Below are positions 8,627 to 17,885 of a stretch of DNA of 48,104 nucleotides, piece by piece. The stretch comes from JAVKDP01 sp040222185 (GTDB taxonomy: Bacteria; Bacteroidota; Rhodothermia; Balneolales; Balneolaceae), in assembly GCA_040222185.1 (NCBI GenBank), contig JAVKDP010000077.1:1-48104 (forward strand). The letters are read 5' to 3'. The number at the start of each line of letters is the position of its first letter. Position 1 is the first letter of the stretch. The translations under genes and the position numbers were made by a program. The notes under the pieces were generated by a model that searched no databases, had not been told where the DNA came from, and worked only from the letters and a program-made list of their open reading frames with translations.

Positions 8627-8659
8627 ATGCCCGTTAGAATTTATTCTTTATTATTGGGA

Positions 8660-9745
8660 ATGAAGAAAGCCTTACCTGCCCTCTTTTTAGTAACAACACT
8701 TATAAGTTGTTCACAAGAAAACCACCAAAAGCCTTTGGTACTGGAACTGCCAATTCCAAAGAGTTATGAAATTCCAAAAACTCAAAACTCCATATCTATT
8801 GATGGTATAGCTGATGAAGATAGTTGGGCAAATACACTATGGTCTGATTTTTTTATAGACATAGAAGGAAGCAAGAACCCTCTTCCCTATTATGACACGA
8901 GGGTTAAAATGCTCTGGGATGATGAGTTTATCTATTTTTATGCTGAACTTGAAGAAGAGCATATCTGGGGTGATATTACTGAAAGGGATGCTGTAATTTT
9001 TCACAACAATGATTTTGAGGTTTTTATAAAACCCAATCAATTCCAACCGTATTATGCTGAGTTTGAAGTAAACGCTCTTGGTACACTTTGGGAACTATTC
9101 CTTGCCCGACCTTACAGAAGAAACGGACCAGTACTAAATCAATGGGATGTAAATGGCACTCAAATAGGAATAGATATACAGGGCACTTTAAATGATCCCT
9201 CAGATATAGACAAAGGCTGGAATATTGAAATGGCTATTCCAATCCAGGCTATAAAGGACATTGATCGGGGAAGTAAGATTGAAGAAGGTTCTTTGTGGCG
9301 GGTTAACTTTTCTCGGGTTCAATGGCGGCATCAAATTAACAATGGAGTTTATTCCAGAAAAGAAGACTCTAACGGTTCTCTCCTTCATGAAAACAACTGG
9401 GTTTGGACAGAGCAATCTGCTATTGCTATGCACCGGCCAGAACACTGGGGCTATGTATTTTTCTCTTCGGAGAGTAATACCAATGAATCCCGTGGATATC
9501 AAGATGAACTTGATGTTGAACAACAGCTTCTATTCTATCTGTATCGAAAACAACTAGATTGGAATTCAGAGAAGAAAATATTCTCGTCAAACATTTCTGA
9601 TTTCGGAGGACCAGACTTCCTGGTTAACTCTGAATCACTAACTGCTTCTATCACATTAACTAAACTTGGTTTTGAGATCACTGTTTCTAACACAAAGAAC
9701 CAGTCTATTACTATAAATCAGGACGGATACATCATAACTCACTAA
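8660..9745 (+). CDS. Lipoprotein with carbohydrate-binding family 9-like domain
   Basis: 361 aa from the ATG at 8660. I prefer this start because it opens directly with a lipoprotein signal peptide (MKKALPALFLVTTLISCSQ), whereas the longer in-frame start at 8582 would run through the pckA terminator. After the lipid Cys, residues about 35-235 match the CBM9-like (DUF1083-type) beta-sandwich found in Bacteroidota surface proteins: SISIDGIADEDSWANT, VKMLWDDEFIYFYAELEEE, NDFEVFIKP, EFEVNALGTLWELFL, GWNIEMAIP and WRVNFSRVQW. The C-terminal 100 residues are not recognised. It shares TAATG with the next gene, so translation is probably coupled. Likely role: binding glycans at the cell surface, with the partner as hydrolase (inference). 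Confidence 0.85.
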   Translation: MKKALPALFLVTTLISCSQENHQKPLVLELPIPKSYEIPKTQNSISIDGIADEDSWANTLWSDFFIDIEGSKNPLPYYDTRVKMLWDDEFIYFYAELEEEHIWGDITERDAVIFHNNDFEVFIKPNQFQPYYAEFEVNALGTLWELFLARPYRRNGPVLNQWDVNGTQIGIDIQGTLNDPSDIDKGWNIEMAIPIQAIKDIDRGSKIEEGSLWRVNFSRVQWRHQINNGVYSRKEDSNGSLLHENNWVWTEQSAIAMHRPEHWGYVFFSSESNTNESRGYQDELDVEQQLLFYLYRKQLDWNSEKKIFSSNISDFGGPDFLVNSESLTASITLTKLGFEITVSNTKNQSITINQDGYIITH

Positions 9746-10824
9746 TGAAAAATCTATTTCTTTCTTTGTCATATTTACTTGCCATAGTACTACTCGGTTG
9801 CTCAACGCAAAACAAGGTAGAACCCGCTAAAAATTTCTCATTAGCGGCATGGACTGGTGGCGACCTTGCTGAAACGCCCGAAGAATGGAATAGGGAACTG
9901 GAAAGATTATCCAGCTATGGATTAACTGATTTATACCTTGGCGCCGGTAAAGAAAAACTTGAACTTGCAGCATCTATCGCAAAAAACTATGATATAAATA
10001 TCCATGCATGGATATGGACATTAAATCGCCCGGGAGATACAACGGCAGCCAAACATCCGGAATGGTACGCTGTAAACAGAAATGGAGATAATTCCTGGGA
10101 TTATCGTGCTTATGTTGATTATTACCAATGGCTCTCCCCCTTTTCGGATGGAGCCAGGGAATATATCAAATCCAATATCAAAGAAGTTGCTACGGCTAAA
10201 GGAGTAAAGTCAGTGCACCTGGATTATGTTCGATACGTTGATGTAATACTGGGAGCTGACCTTCAACCCAAATATGATTTAGTTCAAGATCGACAATTCC
10301 CGGAATTTGACTATGGTTATCACCCGATTGCCCGGGAAGGTTTTAAAGAGATTTTTGGTGTTGACCCTATAGAGATGGAAAACCCGGAACTTAGTACTGA
10401 ATGGCTTCAATACCGTCTTAACGCTGTTACCAGCCTCGTGAATGAACTTTCTGTAATCGCTCGTGAAAATGATAAACTCCTTACAGCTGCAGTATTCCCT
10501 TTCCCGGAAATGAGCCGGCAAATGGTTCGCCAGGATTGGAGCAATTGGGATCTGGATATAGCACTTCCAATGCTATATCATAATTTCTATCGCCAAAACC
10601 TGGAATGGATTAAGTTTTCTGCAGAACAAGGAGTGCGTGAAATAGATGGAAGATTCGATCTAGTTGCAGGGTTGTATATCCCTTCGTTAACTCCGGATGA
10701 ACTCAATATCGCAATCCAGAAGTCGAAAGAAGGTGGAGCCGTTGGTATCTCGGTCTTCGATATAGGCTCAATGACCAACGAACATTGGGAGATTATCAAA
10801 CAGTATAGTGAGAAATGGAATTAA
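9745..10824 (+). CDS. Lipoprotein, GHL10/DUF187-like glycoside hydrolase-type TIM barrel
   Basis: 359 aa with signal peptide and lipobox LLGCS (Cys19). The body looks like a TIM barrel of the glycosyl-hydrolase-like family 10 (GHL10, also DUF187): DLYLGAGKEKLELAASIAK, NIHAWIWTLNRPGD, WLSPFSDGAREYI, the strand motif VHLDYVRYVD carrying acidic Asp, and the late strand VAGLYIPSL. Substrate is unknown, and assignment to this family is from motif resemblance only. The ATG overlaps the TAA of the CBM9-like gene by one base, a typical coupled pair. Together they look like a small surface saccharide-binding and cleavage unit, but there are no SusC/SusD genes or transporters nearby. Confidence 0.72.
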   Translation: MKNLFLSLSYLLAIVLLGCSTQNKVEPAKNFSLAAWTGGDLAETPEEWNRELERLSSYGLTDLYLGAGKEKLELAASIAKNYDINIHAWIWTLNRPGDTTAAKHPEWYAVNRNGDNSWDYRAYVDYYQWLSPFSDGAREYIKSNIKEVATAKGVKSVHLDYVRYVDVILGADLQPKYDLVQDRQFPEFDYGYHPIAREGFKEIFGVDPIEMENPELSTEWLQYRLNAVTSLVNELSVIARENDKLLTAAVFPFPEMSRQMVRQDWSNWDLDIALPMLYHNFYRQNLEWIKFSAEQGVREIDGRFDLVAGLYIPSLTPDELNIAIQKSKEGGAVGISVFDIGSMTNEHWEIIKQYSEKWN

Positions 10825-10835
10825 ACCTATTCAGT

Positions 10836-11369
10836 TTATTTCGCCTTTAATATTCCATCCTCAATCATTTTATTGGTTATTGTTTTTGCTGCTCCTTTTA
10901 GAGCAAAATAGTATTCTATATCGGCAAGATCAGTTTTAGATCCTATCTCAATTGTAGCTTTCCAAATAGTTTTATCAGCATTATGATCATAGAGAGAGCA
11001 GTCTATCTCAATTTTACTAAGATATTTTTCTATATAGGTTCCTTTTCTTGGATCAATTATAAAAACATAATCTGCTCCATACCTCTCAATATCTTCTATT
11101 GGAACCCTAAACTTTTTTGTTGATTCAGGTAAAGAAATAAATACAGCATTAGATTCGATGCCTTCACTTGATAGTTCATTTATTAATGCATCAGTTAAAG
11201 CTCTTACATATGCATTTTCGTTTTTTACATCAGAGATTATGTAAATCCGGTTGATCTGCTTAACCTGATTATTCCTACGATTTTCTTTATTACTATCTAT
11301 TGTGTAAATGTACTCGTTACAGTTTATAAGTGTAATTCCAACAAGCACTAAACAATAGGTGAGTTTCAT
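10836..11369 (-). CDS. Small lipoprotein of unknown function
   Basis: 177 aa. Signal peptide with lipobox TLINC (Cys17). The mature part is charged and appears to be an alpha/beta fold: YIISDVKNENAYVRALTDAL, then GADYVFIIDPRKG, then YFALKGAAKTITNKMIEDGI at the C-terminus. The pattern 'variable difference in two conserved strands plus an amphipathic last helix' recalls lipoproteins of the LptE/DUF799 sort, but I do not recognise a family. It starts 2 nt after the prfA stop, so it is probably cotranscribed with prfA. It is more AT-rich (Asn, Ile, Lys, Tyr) than its neighbours. Confidence 0.7.
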   Translation of the reverse strand: MKLTYCLVLVGITLINCNEYIYTIDSNKENRRNNQVKQINRIYIISDVKNENAYVRALTDALINELSSEGIESNAVFISLPESTKKFRVPIEDIERYGADYVFIIDPRKGTYIEKYLSKIEIDCSLYDHNADKTIWKATIEIGSKTDLADIEYYFALKGAAKTITNKMIEDGILKAK

Positions 11370-11371
11370 AC

Positions 11372-12451
11372 TTAACTCTCGGCCATTTCTTGCATCTTCT
11401 CAAGGTTGTCCTGAACTCTTAAGGCTTTTATCACTTCACCAATATCGCCTTTCATAATATTATCCAGGTTATAGAGTGTAAGATTTATTCTATGATCGGT
11501 ACACCTGCCTTGCGGGAAGTTATAGGTCCTTATTTTAGCTGACCTATCTCCTGTTGAAACCTGGCTTTTACGATCAGCTGCTCTCTCCTTCTGTTTTTGC
11601 TCCAGTTGAATATCATACATTTTCGCCCTGAGCATTGTTAAAGCTCGCTCTTTATTCTGATGTTGAGAACGCTCCTCCTGGCATTCTACAACAATTCCTG
11701 TGGGCTCATGTGTAATTCGGATTGCGGAATCAGTTTTATTTACATGCTGCCCTCCAGCTCCACTTGCCCTGAAAGTATCAATTCTTAAATCTGCAGTATT
11801 AATATGAATATCCACATCTTCTACTTCTGGTAAAACAGCTACCGTTGCAGCCGAAGTATGTACTCTCCCCTGGCTTTCTGTTGCAGGAACCCGCTGTACA
11901 CGATGAACACCTGACTCATATTTCATTTTTCCGAATACTTCAATGCCTTCCAGTGAGAATACGATTTCTTTATAACCACCCTTCTCTGAATGATTGATTG
12001 TCATCAAACTCATTTTCCATTTCTCATCGTCCGCATACCTTCGATACATTTCGAAAAGGTCACCGGCAAATATCGCTGCTTCATCTCCACCTGCCCCTGC
12101 ACGAATCTCGATGATCGCATTTTTTGAATCTTCAGGGTCCTTTGGAACGAGTTTCATTTTCACTTCATCCTCAAGCTCATCGAGCTGTACCACTATTTCT
12201 TTATTTTCCTCACGAGCCATTTCTGTGATTTCAGGGTCCTCATTGGCTTCTATGAGTTCTTTATTTCCTACCAGTCTGTTTTTTAAATCAGCCCATGTGT
12301 CATAATCTTCAACCAAACCTTCCAGTTCACTCCTTTCTTTGGTAAGAGAAGTGTATGTATCAGGGTCGTCAAAAACAGCAGGATCGCTCATTGCTGTATT
12401 GACTTCTTGAAATCTGGATTTTATCTGCTTTAGTTTTTCTTCTATATCCAT
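11372..12451 (-). CDS. prfA: Peptide chain release factor 1
   Basis: Recognises UAA/UAG in the ribosomal A site and triggers peptide release. I start it at the ATG at 12451, giving 359 aa starting MDIEEKLKQIKSRFQ, the normal length. A longer in-frame start at 12634 would overlap the divergent purK gene and add a sequence with no family resemblance. The GGQ loop is in ASGAGGQHVNKTDSAIR (about residue 233). The codon-recognition motif is PAT in RVQRVPATESQGR, which identifies RF1 rather than RF2 (SPF). The small lipoprotein gene follows after 2 nt. No prmC methyltransferase gene follows, unlike many genomes. Confidence 0.95.
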   Translation of the reverse strand: MDIEEKLKQIKSRFQEVNTAMSDPAVFDDPDTYTSLTKERSELEGLVEDYDTWADLKNRLVGNKELIEANEDPEITEMAREENKEIVVQLDELEDEVKMKLVPKDPEDSKNAIIEIRAGAGGDEAAIFAGDLFEMYRRYADDEKWKMSLMTINHSEKGGYKEIVFSLEGIEVFGKMKYESGVHRVQRVPATESQGRVHTSAATVAVLPEVEDVDIHINTADLRIDTFRASGAGGQHVNKTDSAIRITHEPTGIVVECQEERSQHQNKERALTMLRAKMYDIQLEQKQKERAADRKSQVSTGDRSAKIRTYNFPQGRCTDHRINLTLYNLDNIMKGDIGEVIKALRVQDNLEKMQEMAES

Positions 12452-12605
12452 GAAAGGCTTGCCGACTGTCTTTTTAATTTTGGGGAAATTAAGAATAAAG
12501 TGGGGATAAAGAGAATCGAATATATAAATTGAAGATTGGTAACTTTTATGATGAAAATATTCCTGATTCATCCATCCATATTCGTATTTTAAAAAGAAAA
12601 ACTTC

Positions 12606-13766
12606 ATGTCCCGAACCTCACTTGCAGCAAACACAAAAATTGGATTTCTAGGAGCTGGCCAACTTGCCCGAATGAGTGCTCTTCAGGCGTTTAGATTTGG
12701 AATTCAGGTAAGCGTATTCTCAGATCGCGCAGAGAATGAACCTGTTCAGTTTATGACGCCCTACTCTACTTCCGGATCTTTTAACTCTGTTGATGATATG
12801 GTTGAGTTTGCCAAAACTTGTGACGTTATCACCCTGGAAAATGAATTCATAAGTTCTGAGGTACTACAGGAAGTACAAGACAAAAGCGGTACTCCAATTT
12901 TTCCTTCACCAAAAAGCTTTGCCCTCATTGAAAACAAGCTCATTGAAAAACAAACTTTTGAAAATGCTGGTATACCAGTAACTCCTTATTCGTTGGTAAA
13001 ATCAGAAACTGATCTTGAACATTTTGGAACAAAATATGGCTGGCCTTACCTCCTGAAATCTTCAAAGGGAGGATATGACGGCTATGGTAATGAAACAGTT
13101 CATACTTCTAAAGAAGCTGTTGAGGCATTTATAAAGCTTGGGGGCTCTGAAGGGCGGGATATATTAGCAGAAGCTTTTGTTCCTTTTACAAAAGAGCTCG
13201 CCGTTCAGGTAGCCCGAAACGAAACAGGCGTTGTCGTGTACCCATGTTGTGAGACCGTGCAGGAAAATCATATTTGTGTAGCTGTACTCTCACCAGCTCC
13301 AATTGAGGAAAAGTACCAGCGAAAAGCACAGGAATTAGCCATCAAAGCAGTTGAAGCTATTGATGGAAAAGGCATTTATGCTTTCGAGTTTTTTCTTACC
13401 AAAGCCGGTGATATCCTTTTGAACGAGTCTGCTCCACGACCTCATAATTCCGGACATTATACTATCGAAGGATGTATTACTTCTCAATTTGAGAACCATG
13501 TCCGTTCAGTAATGGGGCTCCCGCTAGGTTCAACAAAGATGATTAAACCTTCAGCAGCAATGATCAACCTTTTGGGTACTCATAATCGTCTGGCTGAATC
13601 CGATAATATTGTACCAACTCTGGAAACTGCTGATGGCCATCTACACGTGTATGGAAAAGTAGATAGTAAAATCGGTAGAAAAATGGCGCACTTTACATTG
13701 CTTGGTGACGATCTGGAATCCACACATCAAAAGGCAAGATCATTGACAAATTCTATAGAGATTTAA
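12606..13766 (+). CDS. purK: 5-(carboxyamino)imidazole ribonucleotide synthase
   Basis: ATP-dependent carboxylation of AIR to N5-CAIR in purine synthesis. 386 aa ATP-grasp protein. The N-terminal dinucleotide-type motif is IGFLGAGQLARM, followed by the family pattern DVITLENEFI, the ATP-grasp core PYLLKSSKGGYDGYGN, and NESAPRPHNSGHYTIEG near the metal and substrate site. The gene is divergent from prfA with a 154-bp gap. The partner mutase purE lies 3 kb downstream on the same strand, separated by a large T9SS cargo gene instead of being adjacent as usual. Confidence 0.95.
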   Translation: MSRTSLAANTKIGFLGAGQLARMSALQAFRFGIQVSVFSDRAENEPVQFMTPYSTSGSFNSVDDMVEFAKTCDVITLENEFISSEVLQEVQDKSGTPIFPSPKSFALIENKLIEKQTFENAGIPVTPYSLVKSETDLEHFGTKYGWPYLLKSSKGGYDGYGNETVHTSKEAVEAFIKLGGSEGRDILAEAFVPFTKELAVQVARNETGVVVYPCCETVQENHICVAVLSPAPIEEKYQRKAQELAIKAVEAIDGKGIYAFEFFLTKAGDILLNESAPRPHNSGHYTIEGCITSQFENHVRSVMGLPLGSTKMIKPSAAMINLLGTHNRLAESDNIVPTLETADGHLHVYGKVDSKIGRKMAHFTLLGDDLESTHQKARSLTNSIEI

Positions 13767-13886
13767 GTTTAAAAGCACTTCCCTTTAGTATACTTTTGGT
13801 AAGCATTCTTTCTTATTGAGCTAAAAGCTCTTAATATCTTTTCAATTACAATGCTGTACAGGCTCGGGGTTTAAAAGAATCTTTAC

Positions 13887-16694
13887 GTGAAAAAAAGTCT
13901 ATTCTTTCTGTTTCTACTTATTCCATCAGGGGTTCAATCTCAGATTACATCGGAGAATGGAAATCTAATGGGTGAATTTATCAGCTATGAGGAAAACCTG
14001 ATGCCTAATGAGGATTCTGAGGCTTTCGTAGTACCTGACTCGATTAGCCTTAAACGTTGGAAGCGAATGATGGACCTTTTCGTTGCCGGGTCTTACTCTT
14101 CTGCTGAAGATAGTTTGTCTACACATTTCAGTAGTTATGAGATGGTTTTATTAACCGATACTTCCTTTGCTAACGCTCAATATTATTTAATTAGGGAGCC
14201 TAACCCTGTAACCCGTGGTTGGGGACTTTACGTTTCTAATCCCAGTTATCAAAGAGACCTGATTGTAGCTGTTCCTCACCCTTTGCATGATTCCTTTACT
14301 CCACAACAGGGAGTGAACATGTTTAGATACCTGGGTGGCAGAGTCCTGGCAATGGCAGGCACTCATCGATGTGCTAATGATGAAGCCTCTTTCAGTGATG
14401 GTACTACAAAGGTGTGTAGCGATACAGATACTTCAGAGAAATATAAAGTCTCGGATATGGCGCACTATGATAGTACTGCTTTTCAAATTGCACACGAGTC
14501 TATTAAAGAACTTTCTACAAATGTATATGCTATAAACTTACATGGCCATGCCAATTCAAGTTGTGAAGATGTGTTTCTGTCCAGTGGTAGAAGTGACGAT
14601 CCTCAAACTTCACTTCAATCTGTAAGAGATAGTCTTATAGCCTTGAATGTTGATGCGGCCATGACTGGAGATGGTTCTTCGTGTACTTTAGCGGGTACTA
14701 CAAATGTTCAGGGACGATTTATAAATGGATCCACAAATCCAGCCGATGACCAGCCTGAAAGTAACACTGGGTTCTTTTTCCATGTAGAGCAAAGCCAGTT
14801 AATCAGACGCCAAATGGCTCAGTACAAATTCGTGATTGAAGCTTTTTCAAAAGTAATCCCAAGATCTTTCACCACCGTTAGTTTACCCGAATTTCCATCG
14901 TTAGTATTTAATGAAATCCACTATGATCCTGACCCGATAAATGGCGATGCAAATAATAACGGAAGCGTTGGAAGTGTTTCAGATGAATTTATAGAGATTG
15001 TAAATGCTTCGGATACAGCTATTTCTCTCGATAAATGGATTTTTTCAGACTCGGGAAATGATCGACACATATTTGAAAATGGAACTAACCTTCTACCGAA
15101 CCAGGCAGTCGTAGTATTTGGTGGAACACCAACCGGTGATTATGGTGGTGCTAATGTGCAAACATCTTCTACTGGTAGCGTGAGTCTTAGTAACAGTGGA
15201 GAAAAGATTTATCTTAGAACACCAGCAAGAGACATCGTTACATTTGTGGATTTTCCTGGAGATGAAAGTGGAGAGTCACTAACCTTGAATCCTGATGTTA
15301 CAGGAGACAGTTTATATGCCCATACTACCGCTGATACTGATGATAATTCTATATTCTCACCAGGTACAAAAATAAACGGTGACCCTTTCCTCCCTTTCAT
15401 CGAAATATCAGGAGATGCAGGCTGGAGGATGTTAGCCAGCCCTACAAATAATATGCCTATACAGGACCTGGTAACTTTCACGCCTATTCAGGGTTTTAGT
15501 GACGGTCATTCAAAGAACTTCTATACCAATTGGAATGGAACAGAATGGACCTTTCCTTCTTCTTTATCAGATAGTCTTGAGAATGGAAAGGGGTTTATCA
15601 TCTACTTTTTTGATAATTCTAATGCTGAAAGCTCGACACTTCCTCTAAAGTTAAGAGCAACCGGAACCGTACCATCTTCTGATGTTACTATTGATTTACA
15701 TACAAGCGGTGACAAATTTAACTTTATTGGCAACCCTTTTGATAGTGCAATAGACTTTACAAGTATTTCGGTAAATGGTGGGTCATTAGCCAGTAGCATA
15801 GGCCAGGTTTATAATCCTGCAACTCAATCTTATCAAACAACTACTTCACTTGGTGATTCTGTTTCCTCATGGCAGGGAATCATGATTGAAAACTCAACAG
15901 CCTCGAGTATCACCGTCCCAACTTCGGCTATTATCGAAAGCGGTAATTTTTTAAAAGAGAGAAGTTCTGAAGCTTCGTATGTAGTTCTCTCATTGAAGGA
16001 TACAAACTCAGGTATTGAAGACGAATTAGTTGTCCTGTTCTCAGAAAAGGCAAGTTTAAATTGGGATACAATGGACGCAATGAAACTCGCACCATTAAGC
16101 TCTACTTATGTCTCTCTTTCAGGGATTGACTCAAGAGAAGATCTAGAGATAAATCAAACTCAAATATCATTACCAAACGATCTAAAAGAGCCTATTTCTA
16201 TCCCTTTGGAAATCTCTACTTCTTTAACAGTAGATAGATTATCAATTCGAATAAAGAAACAAGTTAATATCCCTGAGGAACTTTCTTTTAGTTTAGTAAA
16301 TAATTCAAGTGGAACTGCACTAAGCTTAGATAACAGCTCTATACATCAAGTTGGGATAACCAACGGAAAAGCAACCAGTATGAGCCTTTCTCTTGAGTTT
16401 GATGAAGGAGAAGAAGTTGATGATCGTCCTGATACTTTTGAACTTTATCAAAACTATCCAAACCCTTTCAACCCAAATACATTAATTAGCTATTCCTTAC
16501 CTGCCACCTCAAATGTAAGATTCGAAGTATTTAGCATAACTGGAGCTTTAGTAAAAACTGAAAGTTTTGAAGGTGTTCCAACTGGTAACCACTCTTTTTC
16601 TTTCAATGCAGGGTCTCTCAGTTCGGGTGTTTATATCTACCGAATAAGTACCTCTTTTGGCTCAAGTACCGGAAAGATGACTTTAATTAAATAA
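13887..16694 (+). CDS. Secreted T9SS cargo with unassigned N-terminal domain and lamin-tail (LTD) domain
   Basis: 935 aa starting with GTG at 13887, chosen because it is followed at once by a signal peptide (MKKSLFFLFLLIPSGVQSQ). Residues about 45-330 form a domain I cannot assign. It has clustered His residues that could bind metal (AVPHPLHDS at 129-136, GTHRC at 158-162, NLHGHANSSCED at 217-228) plus Cys at 162, 177, 226 and 266. Residues about 338-455 resemble a lamin-tail domain (LVFNEIHYDPDP, DEFIEIVNASDTAISLDKW). A beta-rich stretch follows. The last 85 residues form a type IX sorting domain (LYQNYPNPFNPNTLISYSLP to the terminal TGKMTLIK). A secreted or surface-bound hydrolase is plausible but unproven. 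Confidence 0.88.
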   Translation: MKKSLFFLFLLIPSGVQSQITSENGNLMGEFISYEENLMPNEDSEAFVVPDSISLKRWKRMMDLFVAGSYSSAEDSLSTHFSSYEMVLLTDTSFANAQYYLIREPNPVTRGWGLYVSNPSYQRDLIVAVPHPLHDSFTPQQGVNMFRYLGGRVLAMAGTHRCANDEASFSDGTTKVCSDTDTSEKYKVSDMAHYDSTAFQIAHESIKELSTNVYAINLHGHANSSCEDVFLSSGRSDDPQTSLQSVRDSLIALNVDAAMTGDGSSCTLAGTTNVQGRFINGSTNPADDQPESNTGFFFHVEQSQLIRRQMAQYKFVIEAFSKVIPRSFTTVSLPEFPSLVFNEIHYDPDPINGDANNNGSVGSVSDEFIEIVNASDTAISLDKWIFSDSGNDRHIFENGTNLLPNQAVVVFGGTPTGDYGGANVQTSSTGSVSLSNSGEKIYLRTPARDIVTFVDFPGDESGESLTLNPDVTGDSLYAHTTADTDDNSIFSPGTKINGDPFLPFIEISGDAGWRMLASPTNNMPIQDLVTFTPIQGFSDGHSKNFYTNWNGTEWTFPSSLSDSLENGKGFIIYFFDNSNAESSTLPLKLRATGTVPSSDVTIDLHTSGDKFNFIGNPFDSAIDFTSISVNGGSLASSIGQVYNPATQSYQTTTSLGDSVSSWQGIMIENSTASSITVPTSAIIESGNFLKERSSEASYVVLSLKDTNSGIEDELVVLFSEKASLNWDTMDAMKLAPLSSTYVSLSGIDSREDLEINQTQISLPNDLKEPISIPLEISTSLTVDRLSIRIKKQVNIPEELSFSLVNNSSGTALSLDNSSIHQVGITNGKATSMSLSLEFDEGEEVDDRPDTFELYQNYPNPFNPNTLISYSLPATSNVRFEVFSITGALVKTESFEGVPTGNHSFSFNAGSLSSGVYIYRISTSFGSSTGKMTLIK

Positions 16695-16791
16695 CACCTG
16701 GTTTAGTCTTTGATTTGAGCTTTCATCAGATTATTTCCTTTCTTTTTTTTTGGTAACTTGACCTCAAAATGAATACTCAAATTTCCTGAAT

Positions 16792-17280
16792 ATGAATACC
16801 TCCCCTATTGTTGGTGTAGTAATGGGCAGTGATAGCGACTGGTCAACTATGAAAGAAGCTGCTGATATACTAAGTCAATTCGGAATAGCATTCGAAAAAA
16901 AAGTAGTATCAGCACATAGAACACCAGATGATATGGCCGACTATGGAAAAGAAGCCAGAGATCGTGGAATTAAAATTATTATAGCCGGAGCCGGAGGAGC
17001 TGCTCACCTTCCGGGAATGTTGGCCAGCCATACTACTCTTCCTGTTATTGGGGTTCCTATTCAAACCAGCGCCTTAGGTGGTGTTGATAGTTTATACTCT
17101 ATTGTTCAAATGCCAAATGGAATACCTGTAGCTACTGTTGCTATTGGGAAAGCTCAGAACGCTGGGCTTCTGGCTCTTAGGATATTGAGCATCGAAGAAA
17201 AGGGCGTTGCCATGCAGCTTAAAGAGTATCATAATTCGATGGCCAGAGAATCCAGAAACAAGACTCAAAACCTGGTTTAG
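16792..17280 (+). CDS. purE: N5-carboxyaminoimidazole ribonucleotide mutase
   Basis: Converts N5-CAIR to CAIR in purine synthesis. 162 aa class I PurE. Visible are MGSDSDWSTMKEAADIL (phosphate-binding start), VVSAHRTPD with the catalytic-region His, AGAGGAAHLPGMLASHTTLP, and GVPIQTSALGGVDSLYSIVQ. The upstream 97 bp are T-rich. The nearest upstream neighbour is the T9SS cargo gene and purK is 3 kb upstream. Two small secreted paralogues follow on the same strand. Confidence 0.97.
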   Translation: MNTSPIVGVVMGSDSDWSTMKEAADILSQFGIAFEKKVVSAHRTPDDMADYGKEARDRGIKIIIAGAGGAAHLPGMLASHTTLPVIGVPIQTSALGGVDSLYSIVQMPNGIPVATVAIGKAQNAGLLALRILSIEEKGVAMQLKEYHNSMARESRNKTQNLV

Positions 17281-17374
17281 ATATTTAAATCAAGATTCGT
17301 CTACCCCTTTCTTAATTTATCATAATGGTAAAGTAGACGAGCACCTATTACCTTGTCTCAATTTAAAAATTCAT

Positions 17375-17860
17375 ATGAGATTCTTAGTTATTCTAATTTT
17401 TCTACTTCCAGCTGTTAGTGTATATGCCCAACAGGAAGAAAATCAAAACCCACTCGAAGGTTTCTCAACTTTGATCGATGGTGAATGGTATTCCGGAAAT
17501 ATGGTTCAAACTTATGAATGGGGAGTTGGTAAGAAGTCAGTAATCTCAAGGGGCTATAATTTAGCAGATACAGAAAGAATTCTAACTGAGACTACCTGGG
17601 TTTGGCATCCTGAAAGAAAAAAAATAGTTGGCTTTGGTATTACGAGAAGCTCTGATATAGAATTTATCGAATATGAAGCGAACTTTAAAAATGATACTCT
17701 TAAAAGTGTGGTTTGGACATATCCGGAAGGCATAAAGGAAGTGAGTCCTACATTCGAATTATTAGTATTACAAGATGTCGACAAATTCACACTGAAATCG
17801 TTTAAGGAACCGGATGAGAACTCAGTCCCGATTTCAAGTATTACACATATTAAAAAATAA
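17375..17860 (+). CDS. Small secreted protein, tandem paralogue 1 (DUF1579/lipocalin-like appearance)
   Basis: 161 aa from the ATG at 17375, which opens with a signal peptide cleaved after VYAQ. A longer in-frame start at 17207 lies inside purE and lacks the leader at its N-terminus. The mature protein begins NPLEGFSTLIDGEWYSGN and continues with TYEWGVGKKSVISRGY, WVWHPERKKIVGFG and a run of beta-strand-like segments, resembling small beta-barrel proteins of the DUF1579 or nitrobindin type. It is a clear paralogue of the next gene. No catalytic motif is visible, so the function is unknown. Confidence 0.8.
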   Translation: MRFLVILIFLLPAVSVYAQQEENQNPLEGFSTLIDGEWYSGNMVQTYEWGVGKKSVISRGYNLADTERILTETTWVWHPERKKIVGFGITRSSDIEFIEYEANFKNDTLKSVVWTYPEGIKEVSPTFELLVLQDVDKFTLKSFKEPDENSVPISSITHIKK

Positions 17861-17885
17861 AGATTTAGCTACCTATTCAATTCTC

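Noticed and set aside
8582..8659. In-frame N-terminal extension of the CBM9-like lipoprotein
   Set aside because: It runs through the pckA terminator hairpin, and the lipoprotein signal peptide begins at 8660.
12452..12634. In-frame N-terminal extension of prfA
   Set aside because: It overlaps the start of the divergent purK gene, has no resemblance to release factors, and the ATG at 12451 gives the normal length.
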